From Pirellulales bacterium (lineage in GTDB: Bacteria; Planctomycetota; Planctomycetia; Pirellulales; Thermoguttaceae), in assembly GCA_020846145.1 (NCBI GenBank), contig JADLEL010000095.1:1-32959 (forward strand): 32,959 nt of DNA, read 5' to 3'. The notes under the pieces are model-generated. The model made no database searches, was not told where the DNA came from, and saw nothing but the letters and a program-made list of their open reading frames with translations. A program made the position numbers and the translations under genes. Below are positions 23,338 through 30,284 of the stretch, in pieces. Within the stretch, counting starts at the first letter, position 1, and each line of letters starts with the position of its first letter.

Positions 23338-23802
23338 AAACCGGGAAAAAATCCGGCGGATTTTAGAGAAAATAATAAGAACCTGTCCAGTATCAAGACC
23401 GCGTTTTGTTCGTTGCGGACACGGTTTGGTTGGCGATTCTGCGAGGCGGGAGCCTCGCGGACATTGCGTTCCCAGGCGGGAGCCTGGGAACGAGAAAAAA
23501 ATCCGGCGGATTTTAGAGAAAATAATAAGCAGAGCAATTTTCCCTAGCCCCCCATCGTGGAGAGGGGAAAAGCGGTGAGTTTGCGGAAAAGCCGGAAGCG
23601 GCGGGAAAAAAACCGGTTTTTCCTAAGTGGTTGCGATATCTGGATTTGTAGCCGTGCGAAGAGGAGGAATTTCCGTTGAAATCCTCCTCTTTTTCTTTGA
23701 GGGCTTGCAAAAACCGAAAAAGAACCTACGATTTTCTATACATTTCGCGCAAGGTTCCCATAATACCGGAACCTCCCAAGCGGGAAATTTACCCAAACTG
23801 GG
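23338..23802. repeat. Non-coding gap with a duplicated 35-nt hairpin sequence and two palindromes
   Basis: GAAAAAATCCGGCGGATTTTAG... to AATAATAAG occurs at 23345-23379 and again at 23494-23529 as a direct repeat; each holds the hairpin AAAATCC-GGC-GGATTTT. Between them are the palindromes GCGAGGC-GGGA-GCCTCGC (23441-23458) and CGTTCCCAGGC-GGGA-GCCTGGGAACG (23467-23492). No gene is supported. Confidence 0.8.
23659..23695 (+). terminator. Intrinsic terminator
   Basis: AAGAGGAGGA and TCCTCCTCTT arms with an inner TTTC/GAAA stem, followed by TTTTCTTT. It lies between the lipoprotein gene and the Cys/Pro-rich protein gene, with no obvious gene directly upstream. Confidence 0.7.
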
Positions 23803-23830
23803 TTGACAACCGGGGCAGGTTTGGTACTTT
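23803..23830 (+). promoter_or_regulatory. Promoter of the Cys/Pro-rich protein gene
   Basis: TTGACA (23803-23808), 16-nt spacer, TACTTT (23825-23830). It implies a leader of nearly 200 nt before the ATG at 24033. Confidence 0.55.
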
Positions 23831-23850
23831 ATCGAGTAACCCTGTGTGAT

Positions 23851-23963
23851 GTTACCCCGGCAGTGCAATCGGAAAAGCTTAACAGGGCGTTAGATTTTCC
23901 GAGTGAATTGCTGGAAGGTAACCTGTGGAATCTTCCCGGCTGGAGGCCGTCAGGGTCGGGAAG
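23851..23963 (+). promoter_or_regulatory. Structured 5' leader RNA, two hairpins
   Basis: Hairpin 1 (23851-23922) is long and interrupted: GTTACC with GGTAAC, CAG with CTG, CAAT with ATTG, CGGAAAA with TTTTCCG, and a weak inner stem around AACAGGGCGTT. Hairpin 2 pairs TCTTCCCG (23931-23938) with CGGGAAGA (23957-23964). Both lie between the promoter and GGAGG (24020-24024) of the Cys/Pro-rich gene. No known riboswitch class was recognised. Confidence 0.6.
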
Positions 23964-24032
23964 AATGGAGATTTGACGGCAAAAATTGTGCGTTCCTCAA
24001 CGCTACGGTACCTGTTAGTTGGAGGTTTCAGA

Positions 24033-24644
24033 ATGAATCGTAAATTAATGTTTGGCATCGCGTTGTTCGTAGCGGTGCTCGGCGTGGCCTTGTTGGCCAA
24101 TCAGTCCACGGCGGTTGCCGGCGATCCTTGCGCCCCGGCCACTTGCGCCCCGGCGACTTGCGCTCCGGCGACCTGCGCCCCGGCTTCCTGCGAGCCGGTC
24201 TCCTGCCGTCCGCGGCGCGAACGTTGCCACCGCGAGCCGCGTTCCTGCCGTCCGAAGTCCTGCCGTCCGGCCTCCTGCGAGCCGGCTCCTTGCGCTCCGG
24301 CCTGCGCCCCGGCGACCTGCGCTCCGGCTTCCTGCGAGCCGGTGAGCTGCAAGCCGCGTCGCTGCCGCGTGAAGAGCTGCCGTCCGGCGACTTGCGCCCC
24401 GGCGACCTGCGCTCCGGCTTCCTGCGAGCCGGTGAGCTGCCGTCCGAAACGCGAGCGTCGCTGCCGCGAGCCGCGTTCCTGCCGTCCGAAGTCTTGCTGC
24501 CCGGCTCCTTGCTGCGAGCCGGCCCCCTGCGCACCGCCGGCTTGCGGCCCCGCCGCTCCGGCCGCCGCGCCGAAGGCGGCTCCGGCGGCTCCGGCCGAGG
24601 AAAAGCCGGCCGTTCCCCCGGCTCCGGCTCCGACGACGACCTAG
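24033..24644 (+). CDS. Secreted Cys/Pro-rich pentapeptide-repeat protein
   Basis: 203 aa. The signal peptide is MNRKLMFGIALFVAVLGVALLANQSTAVAG. Residues 31-175 are almost entirely five-residue units C-x-P-x-x: CAPAT, CAPAS, CEPVS, CRPKS, CRPAS and variants, interspersed with Arg-rich blocks (RPRRERCHREPRS, RPKRERRCREPRS). About 30 cysteines fall at regular spacing. The C-terminus is Ala/Pro-rich without Cys. Such a chain would probably be an extended, disulphide-cross-linked structural protein of the cell surface; this is inference from composition, with a loose likeness to keratin-associated proteins. The ATG at 24033 has GGAGG 8 nt upstream. EF-P, encoded nearby with its modification enzymes, would help translate it. 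Opposite-strand frames of similar length are repeat artefacts. Confidence 0.88.
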   Translation: MNRKLMFGIALFVAVLGVALLANQSTAVAGDPCAPATCAPATCAPATCAPASCEPVSCRPRRERCHREPRSCRPKSCRPASCEPAPCAPACAPATCAPASCEPVSCKPRRCRVKSCRPATCAPATCAPASCEPVSCRPKRERRCREPRSCRPKSCCPAPCCEPAPCAPPACGPAAPAAAPKAAPAAPAEEKPAVPPAPAPTTT

Positions 24645-24716
24645 TTCGAACCATTGAAATAACAAAGCCGATCGAAACTTGCCCTGTTTGTTTCGATCGC
24701 GCCGAATCGATCGAGA

Positions 24717-24755
24717 GCAGCCGAGCCTCCTAGGGGTTCGGCTGCTTCTATTTCT
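24717..24755 (+). terminator. Intrinsic terminator of the Cys/Pro-rich protein gene
   Basis: GCAGCCGA (24717-24724) pairs with TCGGCTGC (24738-24745), followed by TTCTATTTCTT. Confidence 0.85.
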
Positions 24756-24768
24756 TGGGTATCACCGG

Positions 24769-24869
24769 GCGCGAGGGGGACAGTCCCATTTTCGCGGCGA
24801 TGAAGCATTTTTACGGCGCCATCATCTCATGCGCCGCGAAAATCGGGACAGTCCCCCGTGAATGGTTAC
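24769..24869. repeat. GGGACAGTCCC-family palindromic repeat, copy 3
   Basis: Same arms as copy 2 (GGGGGACAGTCCCATTTTCG and CGCCGCGAAAATCGGGACAG), ending CCGTGAATGGTTAC. It lies just after the terminator at 24717-24755. Confidence 0.9.
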
Positions 24870-24979
24870 CGGAATTCATCCCACCGTTCGAGGCGCGGGA
24901 GTTTGCACGTTGCGGGGGGGGATGCAAACCTCCTGCCTTGATTGAGGAGATTGAATCCGTTAAAATCGGTTACTCGGGA

Positions 24980-25134
24980 TTATTCATAAACATTGTGGAT
25001 GCGGCATCTTGCCGCATTTTAGGCAAAAGCGGCAAGATGCCGCTTCTACAATAGGCAAAAGCAGCAAGATGCCGCTTCTACAATAGGCAAAAGCGGCAAG
25101 ATGCCGCTTCTACAAATCGCTTTTATGAATAATG
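24980..25134. mobile_element. MITE-like element with three 32-bp tandem palindromic units
   Basis: Terminal inverted repeats ATTATTCATAAA (24980-24991) and TTTATGAATAAT (25123-25134). Inside are three 32-bp tandem units at 25021, 25053 and 25085, each carrying GCGGCAAGATGCCGC (GCAGC in the second), plus an inverted-sense palindrome GCGGCATCTTGCCGC at 25002-25016. No coding content. Confidence 0.85.
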
Positions 25135-25154
25135 TGGGTTAAGGAGAGTTGGTT

Positions 25155-25769
25155 ATGACGATGCTCATCAAAGATCCCCGCTTGGAGGAAAGCCTCATCG
25201 AATCGCGGAGGCGCACCGACGCCGACCGCTGGGATGAAGTTTGGGAGGGAGTTTATATCGTGTCGCCGCAACCGAACAACGAACACCAAAAAATCGTCAT
25301 TCGCCTGGGGTCGATCCTCGAAGAAGTCGTCGATCAGGCCGGACTCGGCGACGTTTTCCCCGGCGTGAATCTCAGCGATCAAGAAGAAGATTGGGAGTTC
25401 AACTATCGCGCGCCCGACGTGGCGGTGTTTCTCAAATCGGGCAAGGCCGTCGATTGCGGCACGTATTGGCGCGGGCCGGCCGATTTTTTGGTCGAGATCG
25501 TCAGCCCCAACGACGCGACTTACGAAAAAATCCCCTTCTACGACAAGCTCGGCGTGGTCGAGCTTTTGATCGTCGATCGCGATCCCTGGAAATTGGAACT
25601 CTACGCGCGCCGCGACGGCCGCCTGCAAAAGACCGGAGAATCGAATCTCGAAAACCGCGCCGTGCTGCAAAGCGATTCCGTCGGGCTTTCCTTCCAACTC
25701 GCACCCGGCAAAGACCGCCCGCAAATCGCCGTCGAGCATTCGCCGAGCGGGAAGCGGTGGATGGCGTGA
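25155..25769 (+). CDS. Uma2 family (DUF820) PD-(D/E)XK nuclease-like protein
   Basis: 204 aa. The Uma2/DUF820 pattern is clear: NEHQKIVIRLGSILEEVV near residue 50, YRAPDVAVFLKSG with the active-site Asp, then ADFLVEIVSPNDATYEKIPFYDKLGVVELLIVD, holding the E-x-V and the K of the PD-(D/E)XK fold, and WKLELYARRDG. These proteins are common in cyanobacteria and planctomycetes and occur in many paralogues; their biological role is unsettled. The ATG at 25155 has AAGGAGAG (25141-25148) upstream. It stands directly downstream of a MITE-like element and is probably monocistronic. Confidence 0.92.
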   Translation: MTMLIKDPRLEESLIESRRRTDADRWDEVWEGVYIVSPQPNNEHQKIVIRLGSILEEVVDQAGLGDVFPGVNLSDQEEDWEFNYRAPDVAVFLKSGKAVDCGTYWRGPADFLVEIVSPNDATYEKIPFYDKLGVVELLIVDRDPWKLELYARRDGRLQKTGESNLENRAVLQSDSVGLSFQLAPGKDRPQIAVEHSPSGKRWMA

Positions 25770-25900
25770 AGCGGCGGGCAGCCAGCTGCCTCCCTCGGTT
25801 TTGTTGACAGTCCCTCCCGCAGGCGATATATTCGAACTTGCGGAAAACCTCCGCTTTTCCCGCCCGCTCCATGCTCACATCCCACCCAAGGAGAAACACG

Positions 25901-27589
25901 ATGAACTCACGCCGTCCGCTTGACGCCAAATGCGACACTTCCCTGCGAAACCGGGGCTATTGCGGCATTTTTCTCGTTCGCCGGTTTTCGATCGGGTTGG
26001 CATTGTTCCTCGCGCCGGGCGCGCTATTCGCCCAAGCCTTGCTCGACGGCCTCGCCAAACCCCTGCAAGGGCGGAGCATGCGAGCGACCTCGGCGTTTCG
26101 CAAGGGGGCCGACGGCCAATACGACCCCAAGGCCGATCCGCTGATGGACGACACGGTGATGAGCAATTGGGACCGCGCCACGGTCAAGCCGGGGGAAACC
26201 TACACCGTGCTCGACGCCGAAGGCCCCGGCGTCATTACCCATATTTGGTTCACGTTTCTCGGTCCCGAGCCGCACCAATGGGCTCCCGACGGTTCGGCCA
26301 ACCACCAAGAGATGTTGCTGCGCATCTATTACGACGGCCAGGAAAAGCCGGGCGTCGAGGCGCCGCTGGGCGATTTCTTCGCCAACGCCTTCGGCAAGCG
26401 GAGCGAGGTGATCAGCCTGCCGGTGGTCGTCGAGGACGCCGACTCCTACAATTGCTTCTGGCGGATGCCCTTCCGCAAGTCGCTGCGGTTGGAGATCGTC
26501 AATCAGGGCGACAAGGACGTTAACAAGCTCTACTACAACGTCGATTGGATCAAGCTCGACGCGCTGCCCGAAGACACGCCCTACTTCTACGCCCAGTATC
26601 GCCAGGAGTATCCGGTGAAGCACGGGCAAGACTACGTGCTTCTCGACACCAAGGGCAAAGGCCATTACGTGGGGACCTTGCTCTCGGTGCGGATGCGCAG
26701 CCCGGCCTGGTTCGGCGAGGGGGACGAGAAAATCTACATCGACGGCGAGGCGAAGCCTTCGATCTGGGGCACCGGCACCGAAGATTACTTCCTCTCGGCC
26801 TGGGGCCTGAAAAAATGCAAGACGCCCTATTTCGGCGTCCCCTATTTCGACCAGCGCGGCGTGGGCGGCCTGACCAGTTCCTATCGCTGGCATTTGTGCG
26901 ATCCGATCGTGTTCAACACGGGGATCAAAGTTACCATCGAGCATTTCGGCTGGATGTCGGAGGACGAGAACCCGAACTACAAAGCCATGAGTTGGAACGA
27001 GCGGGAGGACGATTTCTCGAGCGTGGCGTATTGGTATCAAACGGGCGTGCCGACATTTACCGCAAGAGCGCCCGGCGCCAAGGAGCGCAAACTGCCCAGC
27101 CTCGACCGCACGATCGTTTACGCGCAGGATTTCCGCGACGCGAAACATCACGGTTCGGGCACGGTCCGGGCGCAAGCGATGCCCCAATTCCACGATGAAC
27201 GGCAGTTGACCTACAAGCCCGAAGCGGCGGGCGAGGGCTGGATCGAGATCCCCTTCAAGGTCGAGAAAAAAGAGCCGCTGCGCCTGCTCGTCAAGGGGAC
27301 CCGCGCGCCGGACTTCGGCCGCTACCAGGCCTCGTTGAACGGCGTGAAGCTGGGCCGCCCGCTGGATTTCTACGCCGCGGAAGTCGAAGGCAAGGAATTT
27401 TTCCTCATGGACTTCTGGCCGGAGCCGGGCGATTACGCGCTGCGGCTCGATTGCCTCGGGAAGAACGTCCGCTCCGAGGGCCTCGGCCTGGGCGTGGAGT
27501 CGGTCCGCCTCCGCGAGCGCCGCCCGCGCGTCGAAAAAATGGGACACGACAAGGATAAAGATTGGCGCGTCAAACCGCTGCTTTATTAG
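25901..27589 (+). CDS. Secreted GH172 (DUF2961) glycoside hydrolase
   Basis: 562 aa. A signal-anchor or signal peptide lies near residues 22-45 (FLVRRFSIGLALFLAPGALFAQ), preceded by an unusually long basic N-region. The DUF2961 core follows: GPGVITHIWFTF, LRIYYDGQEKPGVEAPLGDFF, YNCFWRMPFRKSLRLEI, YYNVDWIKL, IYIDGEAKPSIWGTGTEDYF (Glu294 in the GTED motif) and SSYRWHLCDPIVF. DUF2961 proteins are now classified as GH172, with difructose-anhydride and D-arabinofuranoside activities reported; the substrate here is unknown. A C-terminal beta domain (430-540) ends the protein. The ATG at 25901 has AAGGAG 7 nt upstream. It is a relative of the protein at 30285-32636. Confidence 0.9.
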   Translation: MNSRRPLDAKCDTSLRNRGYCGIFLVRRFSIGLALFLAPGALFAQALLDGLAKPLQGRSMRATSAFRKGADGQYDPKADPLMDDTVMSNWDRATVKPGETYTVLDAEGPGVITHIWFTFLGPEPHQWAPDGSANHQEMLLRIYYDGQEKPGVEAPLGDFFANAFGKRSEVISLPVVVEDADSYNCFWRMPFRKSLRLEIVNQGDKDVNKLYYNVDWIKLDALPEDTPYFYAQYRQEYPVKHGQDYVLLDTKGKGHYVGTLLSVRMRSPAWFGEGDEKIYIDGEAKPSIWGTGTEDYFLSAWGLKKCKTPYFGVPYFDQRGVGGLTSSYRWHLCDPIVFNTGIKVTIEHFGWMSEDENPNYKAMSWNEREDDFSSVAYWYQTGVPTFTARAPGAKERKLPSLDRTIVYAQDFRDAKHHGSGTVRAQAMPQFHDERQLTYKPEAAGEGWIEIPFKVEKKEPLRLLVKGTRAPDFGRYQASLNGVKLGRPLDFYAAEVEGKEFFLMDFWPEPGDYALRLDCLGKNVRSEGLGLGVESVRLRERRPRVEKMGHDKDKDWRVKPLLY

Positions 27590-27634
27590 AGGCCGTTTTT
27601 TGAATGTTGGCCTGCAATTCTCACGATAATTCAA

Positions 27635-27784
27635 CACGGAGACACGGAGAACACGGAGAAGGAGGATTGATCGGTATTTTTTTCGCAAGAGATATTCTAA
27701 CGGAGCGCGATATAAATAATTCGATTTTATTCGCGATTATTTCAACATCCAAAGCAAAAACTCCGCGACCTCCGTGTCTCCGTG
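27635..27784. repeat. Inverted repeat CACGGAGACACGGAG
   Basis: Perfect 15-bp arms at 27635-27649 and 27770-27784, with CACGGAGAACACGGAG-type micro-repeats on the left. It fills the gap between the GH172 gene and the serine hydrolase; short frames across it are not coding. Confidence 0.8.
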
Positions 27785-27904
27785 GCGAGATATCCGGGGT
27801 AGTTGATTGGAACATGATTGTTCTGGCCCGTAGGGCTTCCACGGCATCAATTCAAAACACCGTTTTCAGCTAAACTTTCGGCTGTGATTTTCGGAAGGCG
27901 ATTC

Positions 27905-30088
27905 ATGCTACCTAAATGCTTTATGCGATCAAGTCTCTGGCGCAATCTTCTCCAACAAGGTTGGCTGCCGGGTATCATCGTTGCGAGCATGGCCTTATGT
28001 CTTGCCTCCTCGGCGTTGCATTCCGCCGAACCGCCTTCGAGCGACGTTTTCCCCGGCAAGAGTTGGGAAATCGTCGCCCAGCCCGAAAAGCTCGGCTGGT
28101 CGCAAGAAAAGCTCGATGCGGCATGGGCCTACGCCGATTCCATCCACTCGGCCGGCGTGTTCCTGGTTCATCGCGGAAAGGTCGTCGCCCAGTGGGGGCA
28201 GACCGAGAAGCGGTACAACGTGCATTCCATCCGCAAGAGTTTCTTCAGCGCGCTGGCCGGCATCTACGTCGCCGAAGGCAAGATTCGCATGACCGACAGC
28301 CTGGAAAAACTGGGCATCGACGACAACGAACCGCGGCCGACGGCCATCGAAAAGCAGGCCACCGTGGCCGATCTGTTCAAGGCCCGTTCGGGCGTTTATC
28401 ATCCCGCGCTCTACGAAACCGAAGGCATGAAGAAACGCCGACCGTTGCGGGGCAGCCATCCGCCGAGCGCGTTCTGGTATTACAACAATTGGGATTTCAA
28501 CGTGCTGGGCACGATTTTCGAGAAATGCACGGGCGAAGGCATCTTCAAGGCGTTCCAGCGGCGGATAGCAGAACCGCTGGAAATGGAGGATTTTCGGCTG
28601 CAAGACACCCAATACGTCCGCGGAGCGGATTCCGACCATCCGGCCTATCCCTTCCGCATGACGGCCCGCGACATGGCGCGGTTCGGCCTCATGTTCGCCC
28701 GCGGCGGACGCTGGCGCGACAAGCAGGTCATTCCGCGCGATTGGGTCGTCGAAAGCACGACTTCCTACTCGCCCGCCACGAACGAGCAAGGCAACGTCTA
28801 TTGCGGCTACGGGTATTTATGGTGGACGGAACTCTTCGGGCGGCACGTCGATCACGTCGAGTTGCCGAAAGGCTCGTTTTCGGCTCGCGGCGCGGGCGGG
28901 CATTACATCGTCGTCGTGCCCGCGTGGGACATGGTCATCGTCCATCGCGTCGATACCGACGAGGAGACCAATCCCAAGGTCGATCGCAACCAGTTCGGCA
29001 ATCTGGTGAAACGGATCGTGGAGGCCATGCCCGCCGCCGAGCGGAATGCGCCGCCGGTCCCGAAATGGGGCGCGAATTCGCTCGCCAGCGCCTTGGACGA
29101 ATTGGTCCCACGCTTGATGGCGAAGCACAAGGTTCCCGGGGTCGCGATCGTGGGCCTGAAGAACCGGCGCATCGATTGGGAGCGGTACTACGGCGTTCGC
29201 CGGGCGGGGGAATCCGATGCGGTGGATGCGCAGACGCTCTTCGAAGCCTGTTCGATGAGCAAAACGCCCGCCGCCTATTTTGCGCTGAAACTCGTCGAGG
29301 AAAAGAAGCTCGATCTGGACCGCCCGTTGCACGAGTATCTCGATAAACCGTATCTCCCCGACGAGCCGCGGCACCTGAAAATCACCGCCCGCATGGCGCT
29401 TACGCATACCACCGGTTTTCCCAACTGGCGCGCCGGCGGTTGGAGGAGCGGAAATTCCATCAAAATGATCTCCGAGCCGGGCGCCAAGTTCACGTATTCC
29501 GGTGAAGGCATTTTATTTTTGCAGCGGGTGATCGAGAAGATCACCGGCCAGCCCTTCGAGCAGTACGCCCAGAAAACGCTCTTCGAGCCGCTGGGGATTG
29601 CGCTCTCCAGCTACGAATGGCAAGACGCTTACGAGAAATTGGCCGCCGCCGGACACGACGACCGGGGAGAGGCCAAGCCCGATCGCCCCTTGTACCGCGA
29701 GGCCAACGCCGCCTTTTCGCTGTACTGCACGCCCATCGAATACGCGATTTTCATCCAGGAAATCCTCGCGCCGGACCGCTCGCGGCCGCAATCGATTAGC
29801 GCATCCATGCGGGAGTCCATGCTCACCCGCGCGGTCGAGGCCGCGGGCCGCAAGCCGATCCTCCGCGGCGGGAAGCGAAGTTCCCAGCCGGCTTATTACG
29901 GCTTGGGCTGGGCGATCGACGTTGCGGAATCGGGCGATCGCATCTACCACGGCGGCTCGAATGGAAGCGGTTTCCGTTGTTACTGCGAGTTCGACCCGAA
30001 AACCGGCGCCGGCATCGTCATCATGACCAACGCCGTGAACGGCGACAAGTTGTGGGGCGAAGTGATGGCCGCGGTGGGAACACCTTAG
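27905..30088 (+). CDS. Secreted two-domain serine hydrolase (beta-lactamase family)
   Basis: 727 aa. The signal peptide is within residues 1-41 (GIIVASMALCLASSALHSAE). Two beta-lactamase/penicillin-binding-type domains follow in tandem. Domain 1 (about 50-375): SIRK (Ser108, Lys111), YNN at 193-195 and an RGAGG strand near 328. Domain 2 (about 390-725): SMSK (Ser450, Lys453), YSG at 531-533 and HGG at 682-684. Both have the complete SxxK and Tyr-x-Asn/Gly set, domain 2 more canonically. Such proteins are esterases, D-aminopeptidases or DD-peptidases; the substrate is unknown. The ATG at 27905 has GGAAGG upstream (27891-27896) and is preferred over the longer frame from 27818. Confidence 0.9.
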   Translation: MLPKCFMRSSLWRNLLQQGWLPGIIVASMALCLASSALHSAEPPSSDVFPGKSWEIVAQPEKLGWSQEKLDAAWAYADSIHSAGVFLVHRGKVVAQWGQTEKRYNVHSIRKSFFSALAGIYVAEGKIRMTDSLEKLGIDDNEPRPTAIEKQATVADLFKARSGVYHPALYETEGMKKRRPLRGSHPPSAFWYYNNWDFNVLGTIFEKCTGEGIFKAFQRRIAEPLEMEDFRLQDTQYVRGADSDHPAYPFRMTARDMARFGLMFARGGRWRDKQVIPRDWVVESTTSYSPATNEQGNVYCGYGYLWWTELFGRHVDHVELPKGSFSARGAGGHYIVVVPAWDMVIVHRVDTDEETNPKVDRNQFGNLVKRIVEAMPAAERNAPPVPKWGANSLASALDELVPRLMAKHKVPGVAIVGLKNRRIDWERYYGVRRAGESDAVDAQTLFEACSMSKTPAAYFALKLVEEKKLDLDRPLHEYLDKPYLPDEPRHLKITARMALTHTTGFPNWRAGGWRSGNSIKMISEPGAKFTYSGEGILFLQRVIEKITGQPFEQYAQKTLFEPLGIALSSYEWQDAYEKLAAAGHDDRGEAKPDRPLYREANAAFSLYCTPIEYAIFIQEILAPDRSRPQSISASMRESMLTRAVEAAGRKPILRGGKRSSQPAYYGLGWAIDVAESGDRIYHGGSNGSGFRCYCEFDPKTGAGIVIMTNAVNGDKLWGEVMAAVGTP

Positions 30089-30090
30089 GC

Positions 30091-30207
30091 GTTGCCCGAC
30101 AATAAGTTGCCGGAATCGTAGTAGGCATACTCCGTGTGCCGTCCACGAATTACGGCACACGGAGTGTGCCTACTACATTGGAATTCGGTAGTTTATTGTC
30201 GGACAAC
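30091..30207. mobile_element. Nested inverted-repeat element
   Basis: Outer arms GTTGCCCGACAATAA (30091-30105) and TTATTGTCGGACAAC (30193-30207) match at 14 of 15 positions. Inner 25-bp arms at 30118-30142 (GTAGTAGGCATACTCCG...) and 30152-30176 match at 24 of 25. No coding content. It separates the convergent serine hydrolase and GH172 genes. Confidence 0.85.
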
Positions 30208-30222
30208 ACCTTAGCGGAAAAC

Positions 30223-30245
30223 ATGCCCACGGCAAGCGTGGGCAT
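30223..30245. repeat. ATGCCCACG-GCAAG-CGTGGGCAT palindrome
   Basis: Perfect 9-bp arms around GCAAG; the same family as the arms at 7913-7995. Confidence 0.8.
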
Positions 30246-30284
30246 GGCGCCAAAAACCAAATATCCGCCTTCTTCAACGGGCCG

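Noticed and set aside
24028..24665. 206-208-aa frames on the minus strand opposite the Cys/Pro-rich protein
   Set aside because: The 15-bp repeat is open in every frame; only the plus frame has a signal peptide, a ribosome-binding site, a promoter and a terminator.
26024..27688. 554-aa open frame on the minus strand opposite the first GH172 gene
   Set aside because: Shadow of a well-supported gene; the composition is low-complexity and has no recognisable motif.
27604..27873. 89-aa frame between the GH172 and serine hydrolase genes
   Set aside because: It spans the CACGGAG inverted repeat and has no ribosome-binding site or recognisable domain.
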